Under the pieces are notes generated by a model. It was not told the origin of the DNA, made no database searches, and saw nothing but the letters and a program-made list of their open reading frames with translations. A program made the position numbers and the translations under genes. A stretch of 64,000 nucleotides of DNA. Source: Alphaproteobacteria bacterium. Lineage in GTDB: Bacteria; Pseudomonadota; Alphaproteobacteria; Rickettsiales; SXRF01. The stretch covers positions 186,001-250,000 of the forward strand of contig JAGVLO010000003.1 in NCBI GenBank assembly GCA_020049775.1, given 5' to 3'. Below, one piece after another: positions 26,839-37,727 of the stretch (position 1 is the stretch's first letter; the number at the start of each line of letters is the position of its first letter).

Positions 26839-27726
26839 TTACGCTGCCATTTGTGCGGACGTGACCAGTGCGCTGTAATCGGTCATCAGCTGCTTGGTAA
26901 TCGGGCCGACAGGGAATTTCTGGTCGCCGATTTGCCCGATGGGAGTTACTTCGGCAGCGCTTCCGGTCAGGAAGGTTTCGCTGGCGTTTTTCATCTCCTC
27001 GGGCATGATGTGGCGCTCTACCACCTTAATGCCCCGTTTGCGAGCCAGATCCATCACTGTGCGGCGGGTGATGCCGTCCAGAAAGCAATCCGGTGTCGGG
27101 GTGTGCAATTCGCCGTTATAGACAAAAAACAAGTTGGCACCGGTGGCTTCGGCGATATAACCACGATAGTCGAGCATCACGGCGTCGTTGAAGCCCTCCG
27201 ATTCGGCTTTATGCTTGCTTAAGGTGCAGATCATGTAGAGGCCCGCCGCTTTGCTGGCGAAAGGCGCCATGTTCGGGGCGGGGCGTGTCCACTGCGACAT
27301 CTGGAGCTTTACGCCGCGCTCCACCACTTCCTTATTGAACATGGCTGGCCAGTCCCATGCGGCGATAGCCACATGGATTTTGCTTTTCTGTGCGGCGACC
27401 GCCATCATCTCGGAGCCGCGCCATGCGACGGGGCGGAAATAGCCGTTGACGATGTTGTTCTTCCTCAGCACTTCCTCTTTGGCTTTGATGATCTCGTCAA
27501 TGCTATAGGGAACCTTGAAACCCAGCAGCTCACCGGATTTATGAAAGCGCTCGGCATGTTCGCGCGATTTGAAAATGCGGCCGTTATAGGCGCGTTCGCC
27601 TTCGAACACGCAGGAACCGTAGTGCAGGCCGTGGGTGAGTACATGGATTTTCGCATCGCGCCAGGGGATGATTTTACCGTCCATCCATATAAAACCGTCG
27701 CGGTCGTCAAAAGGTATCAAAGACAT
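26839..27726 (-). CDS. ilvE: branched-chain amino acid aminotransferase
   Basis: A 295-aa fold-type IV PLP transaminase that interconverts Leu/Ile/Val and their keto acids. The PLP lysine lies in FASKAAGLYM, with GYIAEATGANLFFV and the DGITRRTVMDLA block following. FIWMDGKIIPW, THGLHYGSCVFEGERAY and the Arg in the same block match IlvE. It is last in a minus-strand run lgt-midA-pgeF-ilvE, 27 bp after pgeF. Confidence 0.94.
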   Translation of the reverse strand: MSLIPFDDRDGFIWMDGKIIPWRDAKIHVLTHGLHYGSCVFEGERAYNGRIFKSREHAERFHKSGELLGFKVPYSIDEIIKAKEEVLRKNNIVNGYFRPVAWRGSEMMAVAAQKSKIHVAIAAWDWPAMFNKEVVERGVKLQMSQWTRPAPNMAPFASKAAGLYMICTLSKHKAESEGFNDAVMLDYRGYIAEATGANLFFVYNGELHTPTPDCFLDGITRRTVMDLARKRGIKVVERHIMPEEMKNASETFLTGSAAEVTPIGQIGDQKFPVGPITKQLMTDYSALVTSAQMAA

Positions 27727-27753
27727 GAATTTATTCCTGCTTTCTAGCTGGCC

Positions 27754-28545
27754 TTATGCTTCCAGTACGATTGCAGAGACCTGACGGCCATACACAGGTT
27801 CTGCACGCAGGCAGGCCCGCCGGTAGCTGAAAAAGTCCCCCTCTTCACGGCAGGTGTCGCGAGCAAGCACATTTACCTGAGAAATACCCGCTTTGGCAAG
27901 ACGGTTTTCAGCGTAGGATTTGAGGTCAAACATATAGTGGTTTGCGCGTTCGCCATCCATAAAATAATCTCTGTTTTCAAAACCTTCAGAGATGAAGCGG
28001 TCGCGGAACTCGGCGCCCACCTCGTAGGATTCCTGCGCTATAGCCGGCCCAAGAGTAGCAAAAATATCCTGCCGTCTTGCGCCAAGGCCCACCATGGCAT
28101 CAATGGTAGCCTCCATCACGCCGCTGATAGCACCTTTCCAGCCTGCGTGCGCTGCCCCGATAACGCTGCCTCTGCTATCAGCGAATAATATTGGCAGGCA
28201 ATCGGCGGTCAGTATGCCAAGGATAATGCCGGGTGTTCTGGTGACCAGCGCGTCGGCTTCCGGCGCGTCGCGCCATGCCCATGCGTGATCCAGCACCACA
28301 GCGCGCGGGCTGTGAATCTGGTAGGCGGTGCATAATGCATCGCTGTTTTGACCCAGTGCCGCTGCGACGCGTGCGCGGTTTTCTGCGACGATTTCGACAT
28401 CATCGCCTGAACCGAATCCGCAATTAAGCGAGCTGTACAGGCCACTGCTGACGCCGCCCTTGCGTGTGAAAAAACCGTGGCGCACGCCGCTGCATGCGGC
28501 GAGCGTGGGGCAGGTGATTTCATAAGAGTCCTGTACAATCTGCAT
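27754..28545 (-). CDS. pgeF: peptidoglycan editing factor / purine nucleoside phosphorylase (laccase-domain)
   Basis: A 263-aa YfiH/PgeF-family protein. Metal and active-site residues appear in QIHSPRAV (His), LTADCLPILF (Cys) and GAAHAGWKGAISGV (His). Members hydrolyse or phosphorolyse purine nucleosides and prevent L-Ser misincorporation in peptidoglycan. The ATG directly follows the midA stop without a gap, so the two are translationally coupled. Confidence 0.92.
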   Translation of the reverse strand: MQIVQDSYEITCPTLAACSGVRHGFFTRKGGVSSGLYSSLNCGFGSGDDVEIVAENRARVAAALGQNSDALCTAYQIHSPRAVVLDHAWAWRDAPEADALVTRTPGIILGILTADCLPILFADSRGSVIGAAHAGWKGAISGVMEATIDAMVGLGARRQDIFATLGPAIAQESYEVGAEFRDRFISEGFENRDYFMDGERANHYMFDLKSYAENRLAKAGISQVNVLARDTCREEGDFFSYRRACLRAEPVYGRQVSAIVLEA

Positions 28546-29607
28546 TTAAAATCCGTCTGGATGCGGGTGGTCAGGATGGGCAACGCATAATGCCTTGAAC
28601 AAGTCACCCATCGCATCGGGTGATGTTAGCCGTTCCAGCCCTGAAATCATAGCGGATTTCTGCGCAACGGTCGCATCCTTGCATAGAGCCTTCAGGCGCA
28701 GGTCGGCACCCAGCCTCTCGAGGAACCTGCCCTGCGGTGCAACGGGAAAACGGATAGCGCCTTTTGTCACCGCTGCATTCGCCAGTGCATCAAAATCGAC
28801 ATGGGCGCTTAGATCGGCAGCGCCCGGCGCTTCCAGCACGGGGTGGAAACTATGCGCCTTTACCGCTTGCAGGGTGTCAGCGCACGTGCCGCCCGTATAA
28901 CCGTAATCAATAATCAGTGCCGCGCCGCCGCGCTCTTTCAGGCGCGTTCCTATCATATGCATGACCTGTATGGAAGGCTCGCTATATTCATAGATGTTTT
29001 CTGACACCGGCAGTTTTTTCAGCGCTGCAGGCGGTTTGGCTGCTACCATGGTGAAGGCGAGTTTTCCTTCCTTATCCAGCGTTATCATGCGTTCCTGCCA
29101 GCCTTTTTTCGTATGCACATACTGGCGTATGGGCAGTGCGTCAAAAAATTCATTTGCTACCAGCAGTAATGGCCGGTCGGGTACGGTGTCCAGCCCGTCA
29201 TGCCAGTGCAGGCTGAGATGTGCGCCTGCCAGCGTACTCCATTGTTTTTGTTTCAGCGTCGGGCTGGTTTCCACCATATGCACGGAGATTGCGTCATGGA
29301 AATCGGGAATCTTGCGTGTGGCGCGCAATATGTCGGCCATCAGCGTGCCGTGGCCGGGGCCGAGTTCCACCAGCGCCATGCCGGAATTGCCTGCTATTTC
29401 CCATTGCATGGCCATCCATGCGCCAATCAGCTCGCCGAATATCTGGCTGATTTCCGGCGCGGTGGTGAAGTCACCTTTTGCGCCCAGCGGGTCGTTGCGT
29501 GTGTAATAGCCATAGTCAGGGTGTTGCAGTGCCAGCTGCATATAGTCAGCAACAGTGATGGGTCCGTGCTTTTTTATCTGCTGCTGTATCAGGGCAGACA
29601 GGCTCAT
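28546..29607 (-). CDS. MidA/NDUFAF7-family SAM-dependent methyltransferase
   Basis: A 353-aa methyltransferase related to mitochondrial NDUFAF7, which methylates an arginine of complex I subunit NDUFS2. The start MSLSALIQQQIKKHGPITVA, GDFTTAPEISQIFGELIG and the SAM motif ELGPGHGTLMADILR are typical, with NEFFDALP later. It overlaps lgt by four bases (ATGA) and runs straight into pgeF. This lgt-midA-pgeF order is common in alphaproteobacteria. Confidence 0.93.
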   Translation of the reverse strand: MSLSALIQQQIKKHGPITVADYMQLALQHPDYGYYTRNDPLGAKGDFTTAPEISQIFGELIGAWMAMQWEIAGNSGMALVELGPGHGTLMADILRATRKIPDFHDAISVHMVETSPTLKQKQWSTLAGAHLSLHWHDGLDTVPDRPLLLVANEFFDALPIRQYVHTKKGWQERMITLDKEGKLAFTMVAAKPPAALKKLPVSENIYEYSEPSIQVMHMIGTRLKERGGAALIIDYGYTGGTCADTLQAVKAHSFHPVLEAPGAADLSAHVDFDALANAAVTKGAIRFPVAPQGRFLERLGADLRLKALCKDATVAQKSAMISGLERLTSPDAMGDLFKALCVAHPDHPHPDGF

Positions 29608-30440
29608 GCTGCTTTATGGGTGATTGTTGCGTAAGCAGGCGGTTTGCGGAATATCAGGTACAGTCCGTAAGCAAGCATAGGCAGGCACAGCAGCTGCCCC
29701 ATGGTGACAAAACCGAACAGGTAGCCGAGGAAATCGTCCGGCTCGCGGAAGAATTCCACAATCATGCGTGCTACTGCATAGCCCGCGATGAACGTGCCGC
29801 CAAGCATACCCGGTTTGTCGCGTGCGTTGGTGTATTTGAGCATGTAATACAGAATGCCGAACAGCACAACACCCTCGAGTGCCGCTTCATAAAGCTGGCT
29901 GGGGTGGCGAGGAAGGTCACCTCCTCCTGGAAACACAATGCCCCACGGCGCATCGGTGACGCGGCCATAGAGTTCGCCATTGATAAAATTGGCCAGCCTG
30001 CCGAAGAAAAGCCCAATCGGCGCAGCACAGGCGATGATGTCGATGAGCTGGAAAAAGCGCATCTTGTGCCTGCGCGCAAACAGGATGAAGGCGATGATGA
30101 CGCCGAGCAGCCCACCATGGAACGACATGCCGCCTTCCCATAAATGTAGTGTCTGGCTTGGGTTCTCAAGGTAATAGCCAGGTTTGTAGAACAGTACATA
30201 ACCCAGCCTGCCGCCGCCTACTACTCCGATGACTGCCCATGTAATAATGTCGTCCAGCGCGTTCTTGCTTAAATTGGGGATGGGTTTGCGTGCATGTTCG
30301 CGTGCCACATACCACCAGCCGATGACAATGCCGGCGATATAGGCCAGCGAATACCAGCGTATAGCCAGCGTTATGTCCAGATAGGGAATTGGCCCGAGGT
30401 AAAGGGCAACAGGATCGATTGTCGGGAAGGCAATGGCCAT
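29604..30440 (-). CDS. lgt: prolipoprotein diacylglyceryl transferase
   Basis: A 278-aa inner-membrane enzyme that transfers diacylglycerol from phosphatidylglycerol to the lipobox cysteine. About seven helices, the HGGLLGV motif and GRLANFINGELYGR (the Lgt signature) with HPSQLYEA are present. It is first in the minus-strand run with midA, pgeF and ilvE. It is functionally linked to pgsA in the same region, because phosphatidylglycerol is its substrate. Confidence 0.96.
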   Translation of the reverse strand: MAIAFPTIDPVALYLGPIPYLDITLAIRWYSLAYIAGIVIGWWYVAREHARKPIPNLSKNALDDIITWAVIGVVGGGRLGYVLFYKPGYYLENPSQTLHLWEGGMSFHGGLLGVIIAFILFARRHKMRFFQLIDIIACAAPIGLFFGRLANFINGELYGRVTDAPWGIVFPGGGDLPRHPSQLYEAALEGVVLFGILYYMLKYTNARDKPGMLGGTFIAGYAVARMIVEFFREPDDFLGYLFGFVTMGQLLCLPMLAYGLYLIFRKPPAYATITHKAA

Positions 30441-30530
30441 CAGCTACACCTAGGCGGTTACTTTATCGTTCAAGTAGGGGATAATAGGAGAAGGCGTTGT
30501 GATGGCAAGGGATTTAGCCAGTACAGGTGA

Positions 30531-31013
30531 CTAGTATTCGTCCCAGCTCTTTTTTTCCGTGACGGTAACGGCAGCCATAGGCGGTGCGGAAGGCTTTGTA
30601 TCAAGTATTTTATAGGTGCTGGCAATTTCTGCACGCACGTCATCACTGGGTTCGCCACGGCCTGCGGCAATGATCGTGCCGAAATCATTGGGGCTGAACA
30701 TCTTGCCCACCTGTATGGCAAGTTTTAATTTATCAAGGCCACCGAGTGTAATCTTGAGATAGGAATATATCTTATCGCCGAAGGAATTCTTGCCGTACAT
30801 GAGAAGCACAACGTATTTTTCTGGGTCGTTCCTTGGGTCTATTTCCGATGACGACGCGCTGCTTGCTGGCGGCACGCTGCTGGCGGTAGGACGTTGGCTG
30901 CCTGTAGCCGATGGCGTTTCAGTTGCAGCAGCACTCCCACCAGCGGCAGGCTTTTTATCATCGCCTGAGCCGTCTTTGCCAAATAAAGTCTTGTTAATCC
31001 AATTAGCCGTCAT
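30531..31013 (-). CDS. hypothetical protein with low-complexity N-terminus
   Basis: A 160-aa soluble orphan. Residues 1-60 are Ser/Ala/Pro/Thr/Gly-rich and probably disordered (GGSAAATETPSATGSQ); the rest contains a compact segment (EKYVVLLMYGKNSFGDKIYS, then GGLDKLKLAIQVGKMF) that may fold. No signal peptide is seen. It lies 90 bp upstream of lgt on the same strand, so it may be co-transcribed. Confidence 0.6.
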   Translation of the reverse strand: MTANWINKTLFGKDGSGDDKKPAAGGSAAATETPSATGSQRPTASSVPPASSASSSEIDPRNDPEKYVVLLMYGKNSFGDKIYSYLKITLGGLDKLKLAIQVGKMFSPNDFGTIIAAGRGEPSDDVRAEIASTYKILDTKPSAPPMAAVTVTEKKSWDEY

Positions 31014-31195
31014 GCCTGCGCGTTCTATAACCAGTCGATAAAAAACGATTAACTATGATATTTTATATCATAGTTACTTAAAAAGTATCAAAAAACTACA
31101 CGTTTAAGGGAGATTATTGTAAATTACTTAAGGCTTTATGAACAAAAACCCCTGAAAGGCATGAATAAAACCGTTGTCTAGATTCGGTTCCTAGC

Positions 31196-31489
31196 CTAGT
31201 TGCCTTTAACCATGCCGCTCTGCTGAGCAACATTGGTATTCATGGCCTTATCATCCAGAACAGGGCCACCCGTGCCGCTAACAGTTACCATTTCCAGATT
31301 TTTAATGGCGCCGAAATTCACGCCTTCACTCTGTGCGGCCTGCATTGTCGTTACCCTGTCCTTTGACTGTGAGAACGTCGCAACATCTGCCTGCATAGCC
31401 TGTGATGCGCCTGCGATACCTTCGATAGACCATGAACCTGCTGCTGACAGGTCCGCTTTGAGATCTTGAGGAATGGATAATGCGGTCAT
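31196..31489 (-). CDS. small hypothetical protein
   Basis: A 97-aa soluble orphan (MTALSIPQDLKADLSAAGSW) of polar, Ala/Gln/Met-rich composition, without cysteines or a signal peptide. Its codon composition fits a real gene but no family is recognised. The flanks are A+T-rich. Confidence 0.5.
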   Translation of the reverse strand: MTALSIPQDLKADLSAAGSWSIEGIAGASQAMQADVATFSQSKDRVTTMQAAQSEGVNFGAIKNLEMVTVSGTGGPVLDDKAMNTNVAQQSGMVKGN

Positions 31490-31760
31490 AAATTTATCTT
31501 GTACTGTTTTCTGTTGATGACGCTTCTTACAGTTTCATACTATCGAAAACGGGAGGGGGCATCAAACCCTAAGGAACAGGAGGGCGGTTATTTCACCGAG
31601 CTGTCATGGTCTTGTAACGCAACTGTAACATAGGTTAAACACGACTGTAAGAAAGCGGGTAAATAAGCACTTTTTAGACTGTTGCTAGCCTGTGGATAGA
31701 TAGTATTTTAGCTAATTTTTATAGGGTTTTAGCAGGGAGATGGTGTATAAACCCATGGAT

Positions 31761-33200
31761 TTATACGGCTGTTCCACCCACCGTTAGCTTCTCTATGAGA
31801 AGTGTGGGTTGTCCGACACCCACTGGCACGCTCTGGCCTGCCTTGCCGCACGTGCCGATGCCTTCATCAAGCGCCATATCATTACCAATAGCGGTGACGC
31901 GCGTTAATGCATCGGGGCCGTTTCCTATCAGCGTTGCGCCTTTAAGCGGTGAGGTGATTTTGCCATCTTCTATAAGATAGGCTTCCGAGGCGGAGAAAAC
32001 GAATTTACCGGATGTAATATCCACCTGCCCGCCGCCAAGGTGCGAGGCATAGATACCTCGCTTTACCGAGGCAATAATATCGTCCGGTTTATCCTTGCCG
32101 CCTAACATGTAAGTATTGGTCATGCGCGGCATGGGCTGGCTGGCGAAATCCTCGCGCCTTCCATTGCCGGTGGCGCGCATATTCATCAGCCGCGCGTTCA
32201 GGCGGTCCTGAATATAGCCGGTGAGTATGCCGTCTTCGATAAGCACGGTGCGGCTGGTGGGCGTGCCTTCGTCATCAATCGAAAGTGAGCCGCGCAGGTT
32301 GGGGATAGTGCCGTCATCGACCACGGTGACGCCTTTGGATGCTACCTTTTGGCCCATGAGTCCGGCGAAAGCCGAGGTCTGCTTGCGGTTGAAATCGCCT
32401 TCCAGCCCGTGTCCTACGGCTTCGTGCAACAGCACGCCGCACCAGCCCGGGCCAAGCACAACCGGCATTTCACCTGCCGGAGCAGGAATGGATTCAAGGT
32501 TAACCAGTGCCTGCCGTAGCGCCTCGTCTGCCATTTTCTTCCAGCCTGCTTCACTGATATATTGCGCGTAAGATGTGCGTCCGCCTGCGCCGGAAGATCC
32601 GGTTTCCATACGTCCGTCTTTTTCCACCAGCACATTGATGTTGAGGCGCACAAGCGGGCGTATGTCGCCAGCCATGTTGCCGTCGGCTTTTATTATCTGT
32701 ACTGCCTGCCAGTGGCCGCTTAAGCTGACGGATACTTGCTTTACATGGGGATTTTTAGCACGCACATAAGCGTCAATTTGTTGCAGCAGCTCCACCTTTT
32801 TCTCAAAGGCGACCTCTTTTAACGGATTGACGTCGGCGTATAGTTGGCGGTTGGTGCCAAAGGGCGGCGGGGTGAGGGCCTGCACGCCCGACTGTCCGTA
32901 ATGAACCAAACGTGCTGTGGCAATGGCGCGTTTTATGGCGTCTTCACTCAGTTCCGAGGCATGGGCGTAGGCACTGGCTTCACCAAGCACCGAGCGCAGG
33001 CCAAAACCCTGCGAGGTATTAAAGCTGGCATTACGCAGTTTGCCGTCGTCAAAACTCAGGCTTTCGGCCTGTGCGTATTCAAGGAAAAGTTCGCCGTCGT
33101 CCATGCCTTCCAGCGCGGTGGCGACCATTTTGCCCACACGGTGCTTGTCCATGCCGGTGCGGCGGTAAAAGAGTTCGTCGGGCGAGGGGGTATCGTTCAT
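31761..33200 (-). CDS. tldD: metalloprotease TldD
   Basis: A 479-aa PmbA/TldD-family zinc peptidase, which acts as a heterodimer with TldE/PmbA on unfolded small proteins and peptide precursors such as microcin B17 and CcdA. The metal motif is HEAVGHGLEGD. NARLMNMRATGNGRRE and PMPRMTNTYM are characteristic. The partner gene is not in the window. It is divergent from the cytochrome oxidase operon across 134 bp. Confidence 0.95.
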   Translation of the reverse strand: MNDTPSPDELFYRRTGMDKHRVGKMVATALEGMDDGELFLEYAQAESLSFDDGKLRNASFNTSQGFGLRSVLGEASAYAHASELSEDAIKRAIATARLVHYGQSGVQALTPPPFGTNRQLYADVNPLKEVAFEKKVELLQQIDAYVRAKNPHVKQVSVSLSGHWQAVQIIKADGNMAGDIRPLVRLNINVLVEKDGRMETGSSGAGGRTSYAQYISEAGWKKMADEALRQALVNLESIPAPAGEMPVVLGPGWCGVLLHEAVGHGLEGDFNRKQTSAFAGLMGQKVASKGVTVVDDGTIPNLRGSLSIDDEGTPTSRTVLIEDGILTGYIQDRLNARLMNMRATGNGRREDFASQPMPRMTNTYMLGGKDKPDDIIASVKRGIYASHLGGGQVDITSGKFVFSASEAYLIEDGKITSPLKGATLIGNGPDALTRVTAIGNDMALDEGIGTCGKAGQSVPVGVGQPTLLIEKLTVGGTAV

Positions 33201-33334
33201 AGGAGCATTACAAGTAATATTATTAAAATAATCAACTATATAGAATATCTAATGCAGCATACAAAAATCATTGCGCTTGGGGCAAGGAAAGATTACAAAA
33301 CGCATGGTTTGGTCCACCAATTAATAGGTTACGA

Positions 33335-34216
33335 ATGAAAAAACTGTTATTGCCCGTTGCTTTGGCTGCATTTGCCGCATTTGCCTGTAACGCGTTTGCC
33401 GCGCCCTATGAAAGTATCGCGAAGCCCTGGCAGCTGGGGTTTCACGAGCCTGCCAGTCCGGTGATGGAGAAACTCGATAAAGCGCATGATTTCCTGCTGG
33501 TGGTGATTACGGTTATTACCGTGTTTGTACTGGTGATGCTGACCTATATATGTATCCGCTTCCGCCGCAAGGCCAACCCTGTTCCTAGCAAGACCGCGCA
33601 CAATACCAAGCTGGAAATTATCTGGACGGCCATTCCTATCCTTATTCTCGTAGTGATTGCCATCCCCACTTTACGCGTTCACTATTACATGCAAAATAAC
33701 GTGGACGCGGAAATGACCATCAAGGCTGTGGGCCACCAATGGTATTGGCATTATGAATATCCTGACCATGGCGGCTTCAAGTTTGACAGCTATATGATTA
33801 AAGACGCCGACCTGAAACCTGGCGACCACCGCCTGCTTTCCGTGGATAACCGTATGGTTGTGCCGGTGAACACCAAAATCAAAATCCAGCTGACCGGCGC
33901 AGACGTTATCCATGCGTGGGCAATGCCCGCGTTTGGTGTGAAGCGTGACGCCGTTCCCGGCCGTCTCAATGAAACATGGTTTGAAGCCACCAAAATTGGC
34001 ACTTTCTATGGCCAATGTTCGGAGTTGTGCGGTGTTGGCCACGGCTTCATGCCTATTGTGGTTGATGTAGTCAGCAAGGAAGAATTTGACGGCTGGGTGA
34101 AGAAAAAACAGCAGGAAGCAGGCGTTACTACCGCCGCTGCTGTCGCTGCGCCTAATGGCAAGGATTCTGAAAAGAAGCCTGCTGATGCCGCCAAAACCGA
34201 GAAATCCGCTCAATAA
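33335..34216 (+). CDS. ctaC: cytochrome c oxidase subunit II
   Basis: A 293-aa subunit with an N-terminal signal (KKLLLPVALAAFAAFACNAF), two membrane helices (about residues 50-75 and 95-120) and a periplasmic cupredoxin domain. The CuA ligands are present in GQCSELCGVGHGFM (two Cys, His, Met) with the upstream His in VIHAWAMP; the WYWHYEYP aromatic patch is the electron entry from cytochrome c. The Lys/Ala-rich tail after residue 265 is disordered. It is first gene of the oxidase operon. Confidence 0.97.
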   Translation: MKKLLLPVALAAFAAFACNAFAAPYESIAKPWQLGFHEPASPVMEKLDKAHDFLLVVITVITVFVLVMLTYICIRFRRKANPVPSKTAHNTKLEIIWTAIPILILVVIAIPTLRVHYYMQNNVDAEMTIKAVGHQWYWHYEYPDHGGFKFDSYMIKDADLKPGDHRLLSVDNRMVVPVNTKIKIQLTGADVIHAWAMPAFGVKRDAVPGRLNETWFEATKIGTFYGQCSELCGVGHGFMPIVVDVVSKEEFDGWVKKKQQEAGVTTAAAVAAPNGKDSEKKPADAAKTEKSAQ

Positions 34217-34248
34217 AATACAGCATTATTGCCAGTAACTGAATGTAA

Positions 34249-35856
<1,608 letters not shown>

Positions 35857-35858
35857 AC

Positions 35859-36785
35859 ATGTCATCTTCTGCTACATTCGCTGAATCGGCCCGTGTTTCC
35901 ACGGTGAGTGATTATGTGACGCTGATGAAGCCCGGCGTGATGTCGCTGGTGGTGTTTACCGGCCTTGCCGGAATGTTGCTGGCCGAGCTGCACAGCGATG
36001 TGCCGTTCAACCTGTTCCAGCAGCTACTGACGCTGGCCTGTATTGCCCTTGGCTCTGGCGCGGGCGCGGCAATGAACATGTGGTATGACCGTGATATCGA
36101 CAGCATCATGACGCGCACCCAGGCGCGGCCTGTGCCTGCGGGCCGTGTAGCACCGGACGATGCGCTGGCCTTTGGCCTGTTCATGGCGGCGGCATCGGTG
36201 ATGCTGATGGCGCTGGCGCTCAATATGGTGGCGGCCCTGCTGCTTGCTGGCGCGATTGCATTTTATATTGGTATTTACACGATCTGGTTAAAACGCCGCA
36301 CACCGCAAAATATTGTGATTGGCGGTGCGGCGGGCGCATTCCCGCCCATGATTGGCTGGGCGGCAGTAACCGGCGATGTATCACTTCAGGCGGTTATTCT
36401 GTTTGCTATCATCTTCCTGTGGACGCCGCCGCATTTCTGGGCTTTGGCGCTTTACCGCAATGGCGATTATGCGCGTGCAGGCGTGCCGATGATGCCGGTG
36501 GTAGCGGGCCCTGAAAGCACCAAGCGCCAGATGATAGCCTATACATGGCTGCTGGTGGCCATTACCCTGCTTTTACCCGTGCTGGGTATGGCAGGCTGGA
36601 TATACAGCGTCTGCGCAGCCCTGCTGGGCGCGGCTTTCCTGTACCATACCTACAAACTGCGCTCGGATAATTCGGATAAATGGGCGCGTAAGACATTCGG
36701 CTTTTCCATTTATTATCTTTTTATGCTATACAGTGTGATGATGATGGACAGCTGGATTATGCAATATGTTGTACTGTCACGCTAA
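35859..36785 (+). CDS. ctaB: protohaem IX farnesyltransferase
   Basis: A 308-aa membrane prenyltransferase that converts haem B to haem O for the oxidase. The prenyl-diphosphate motif is NMWYDRDIDSIM with TRTQARPVPAGRV following; a second motif is present in the later loop. It starts two bases after ctaD. Confidence 0.96.
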   Translation: MSSSATFAESARVSTVSDYVTLMKPGVMSLVVFTGLAGMLLAELHSDVPFNLFQQLLTLACIALGSGAGAAMNMWYDRDIDSIMTRTQARPVPAGRVAPDDALAFGLFMAAASVMLMALALNMVAALLLAGAIAFYIGIYTIWLKRRTPQNIVIGGAAGAFPPMIGWAAVTGDVSLQAVILFAIIFLWTPPHFWALALYRNGDYARAGVPMMPVVAGPESTKRQMIAYTWLLVAITLLLPVLGMAGWIYSVCAALLGAAFLYHTYKLRSDNSDKWARKTFGFSIYYLFMLYSVMMMDSWIMQYVVLSR

Positions 36786-36803
36786 TCGATAACGGAGTCC
36801 GCT

Positions 36804-36971
36804 ATGGAAACGCATACGCCAACGGCTGCAGAAAAAGTCCAGATACTGGCTGATATTACCCAGAACACCATCTACCTGATGGGTGCGAGCTTCGTGCTTG
36901 GCAGCTTGTTTACCTTGCTTTTGCTGCTGATACTGGACTTCGTTCGCCGTAATAAGGGTCAGAAAATCTAG
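36804..36971 (+). CDS. small membrane protein in oxidase operon (55 aa)
   Basis: Starts METHTPTAAEKVQILADI and has one long hydrophobic helix (FVLGSLFTLLLLLILDFV) ending in basic RRNKGQ. It is inside the oxidase operon on the same strand, with GGAG nine bases before the ATG. Small single-helix ORFs occur at this place in many alphaproteobacterial cta operons, where they act as minor subunits or assembly factors; which applies here is unknown. Confidence 0.68.
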   Translation: METHTPTAAEKVQILADITQNTIYLMGASFVLGSLFTLLLLLILDFVRRNKGQKI

Positions 36972-37000
36972 CAACGGCGGAAGTGCAGAATGGGGGCGTT

Positions 37001-37123
37001 GTGCCAAAGACCGAATTACACCATACGCAGAAACGCAAAAACCTGACCATGCTTTTGGTGCTGCTGGTGCTGATGGTGCTGCTTTTTGCCATCACGATGA
37101 TGAAAATGACGCCTGCTTCATAG
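37001..37123 (+). CDS. CoxF-like small membrane protein (40 aa)
   Basis: Begins with GTG, reads VPKTELHHTQKRKNLTML and continues into a single helix of Leu/Val/Met. A short basic cytoplasmic N-terminus and one transmembrane segment between ctaB and ctaG match the usual position and form of the tiny CoxF-type ORFs of alphaproteobacteria. There is no close ribosome-binding site, so the start is tentative. Confidence 0.6.
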   Translation: MPKTELHHTQKRKNLTMLLVLLVLMVLLFAITMMKMTPAS

Positions 37124-37139
37124 GGATTGCTGACCAGCC

Positions 37140-37694
37140 ATGGTGTCTGTTGCTTCAAAGAAAAACCTGAGCCTTGCCATAAACCTCTGCACGATTGTCG
37201 TGGGCATGTTGCTGCTGACGGCGGCATCCGTGCCACTATACCGCCTGTTCTGCGATGTGACCGGTTACGGCGGAACCACGGCACGTGAAGAAGCGGGAAG
37301 CAAACCTGTGCCTGTGCTGGCGCGTGAGGTTACCATACGTTTCAATGCTGACATTGCGCCGGAACTGCCGTGGGAATTTCTGCCCGGGCAGCGGGAAGTG
37401 AAAATCAAGGTGGGCGAGCAGAAGCTTGTCTATTATACGGCACGTAACCGACTGAACATAGCCGTTAAAGGGACGGCCACCTATAATGTGCTGCCGTTCT
37501 CGGCGGGCAGCCATTTTGTAAAAATCGACTGCTTTTGTTTTCAGGAACAAACACTTGAAGCCAATCAAGAAGTCAGTATGCCCATTTTGTTTTACATCGA
37601 CCCGGCCATTATGGATGACCATGAGCTGGATGACGTGAAAACAATTACGTTGTCATACACATTTTTTCCTGTAAAAACAGACCCATCAAAATAA
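37140..37694 (+). CDS. ctaG: cytochrome c oxidase assembly protein CtaG/Cox11
   Basis: A 184-aa protein with one N-terminal helix and a periplasmic Ig-like copper chaperone domain, which delivers CuB to subunit I. PLYRLFCDVTGYGGTT, KIDCFCFQEQTL (the CFCF copper motif) and DPAIMDD are all conserved. Confidence 0.96.
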   Translation: MVSVASKKNLSLAINLCTIVVGMLLLTAASVPLYRLFCDVTGYGGTTAREEAGSKPVPVLAREVTIRFNADIAPELPWEFLPGQREVKIKVGEQKLVYYTARNRLNIAVKGTATYNVLPFSAGSHFVKIDCFCFQEQTLEANQEVSMPILFYIDPAIMDDHELDDVKTITLSYTFFPVKTDPSK

Positions 37695-37727
37695 AATACT
37701 GTACGAGTTTCTAAGGAGTTTCCAACA

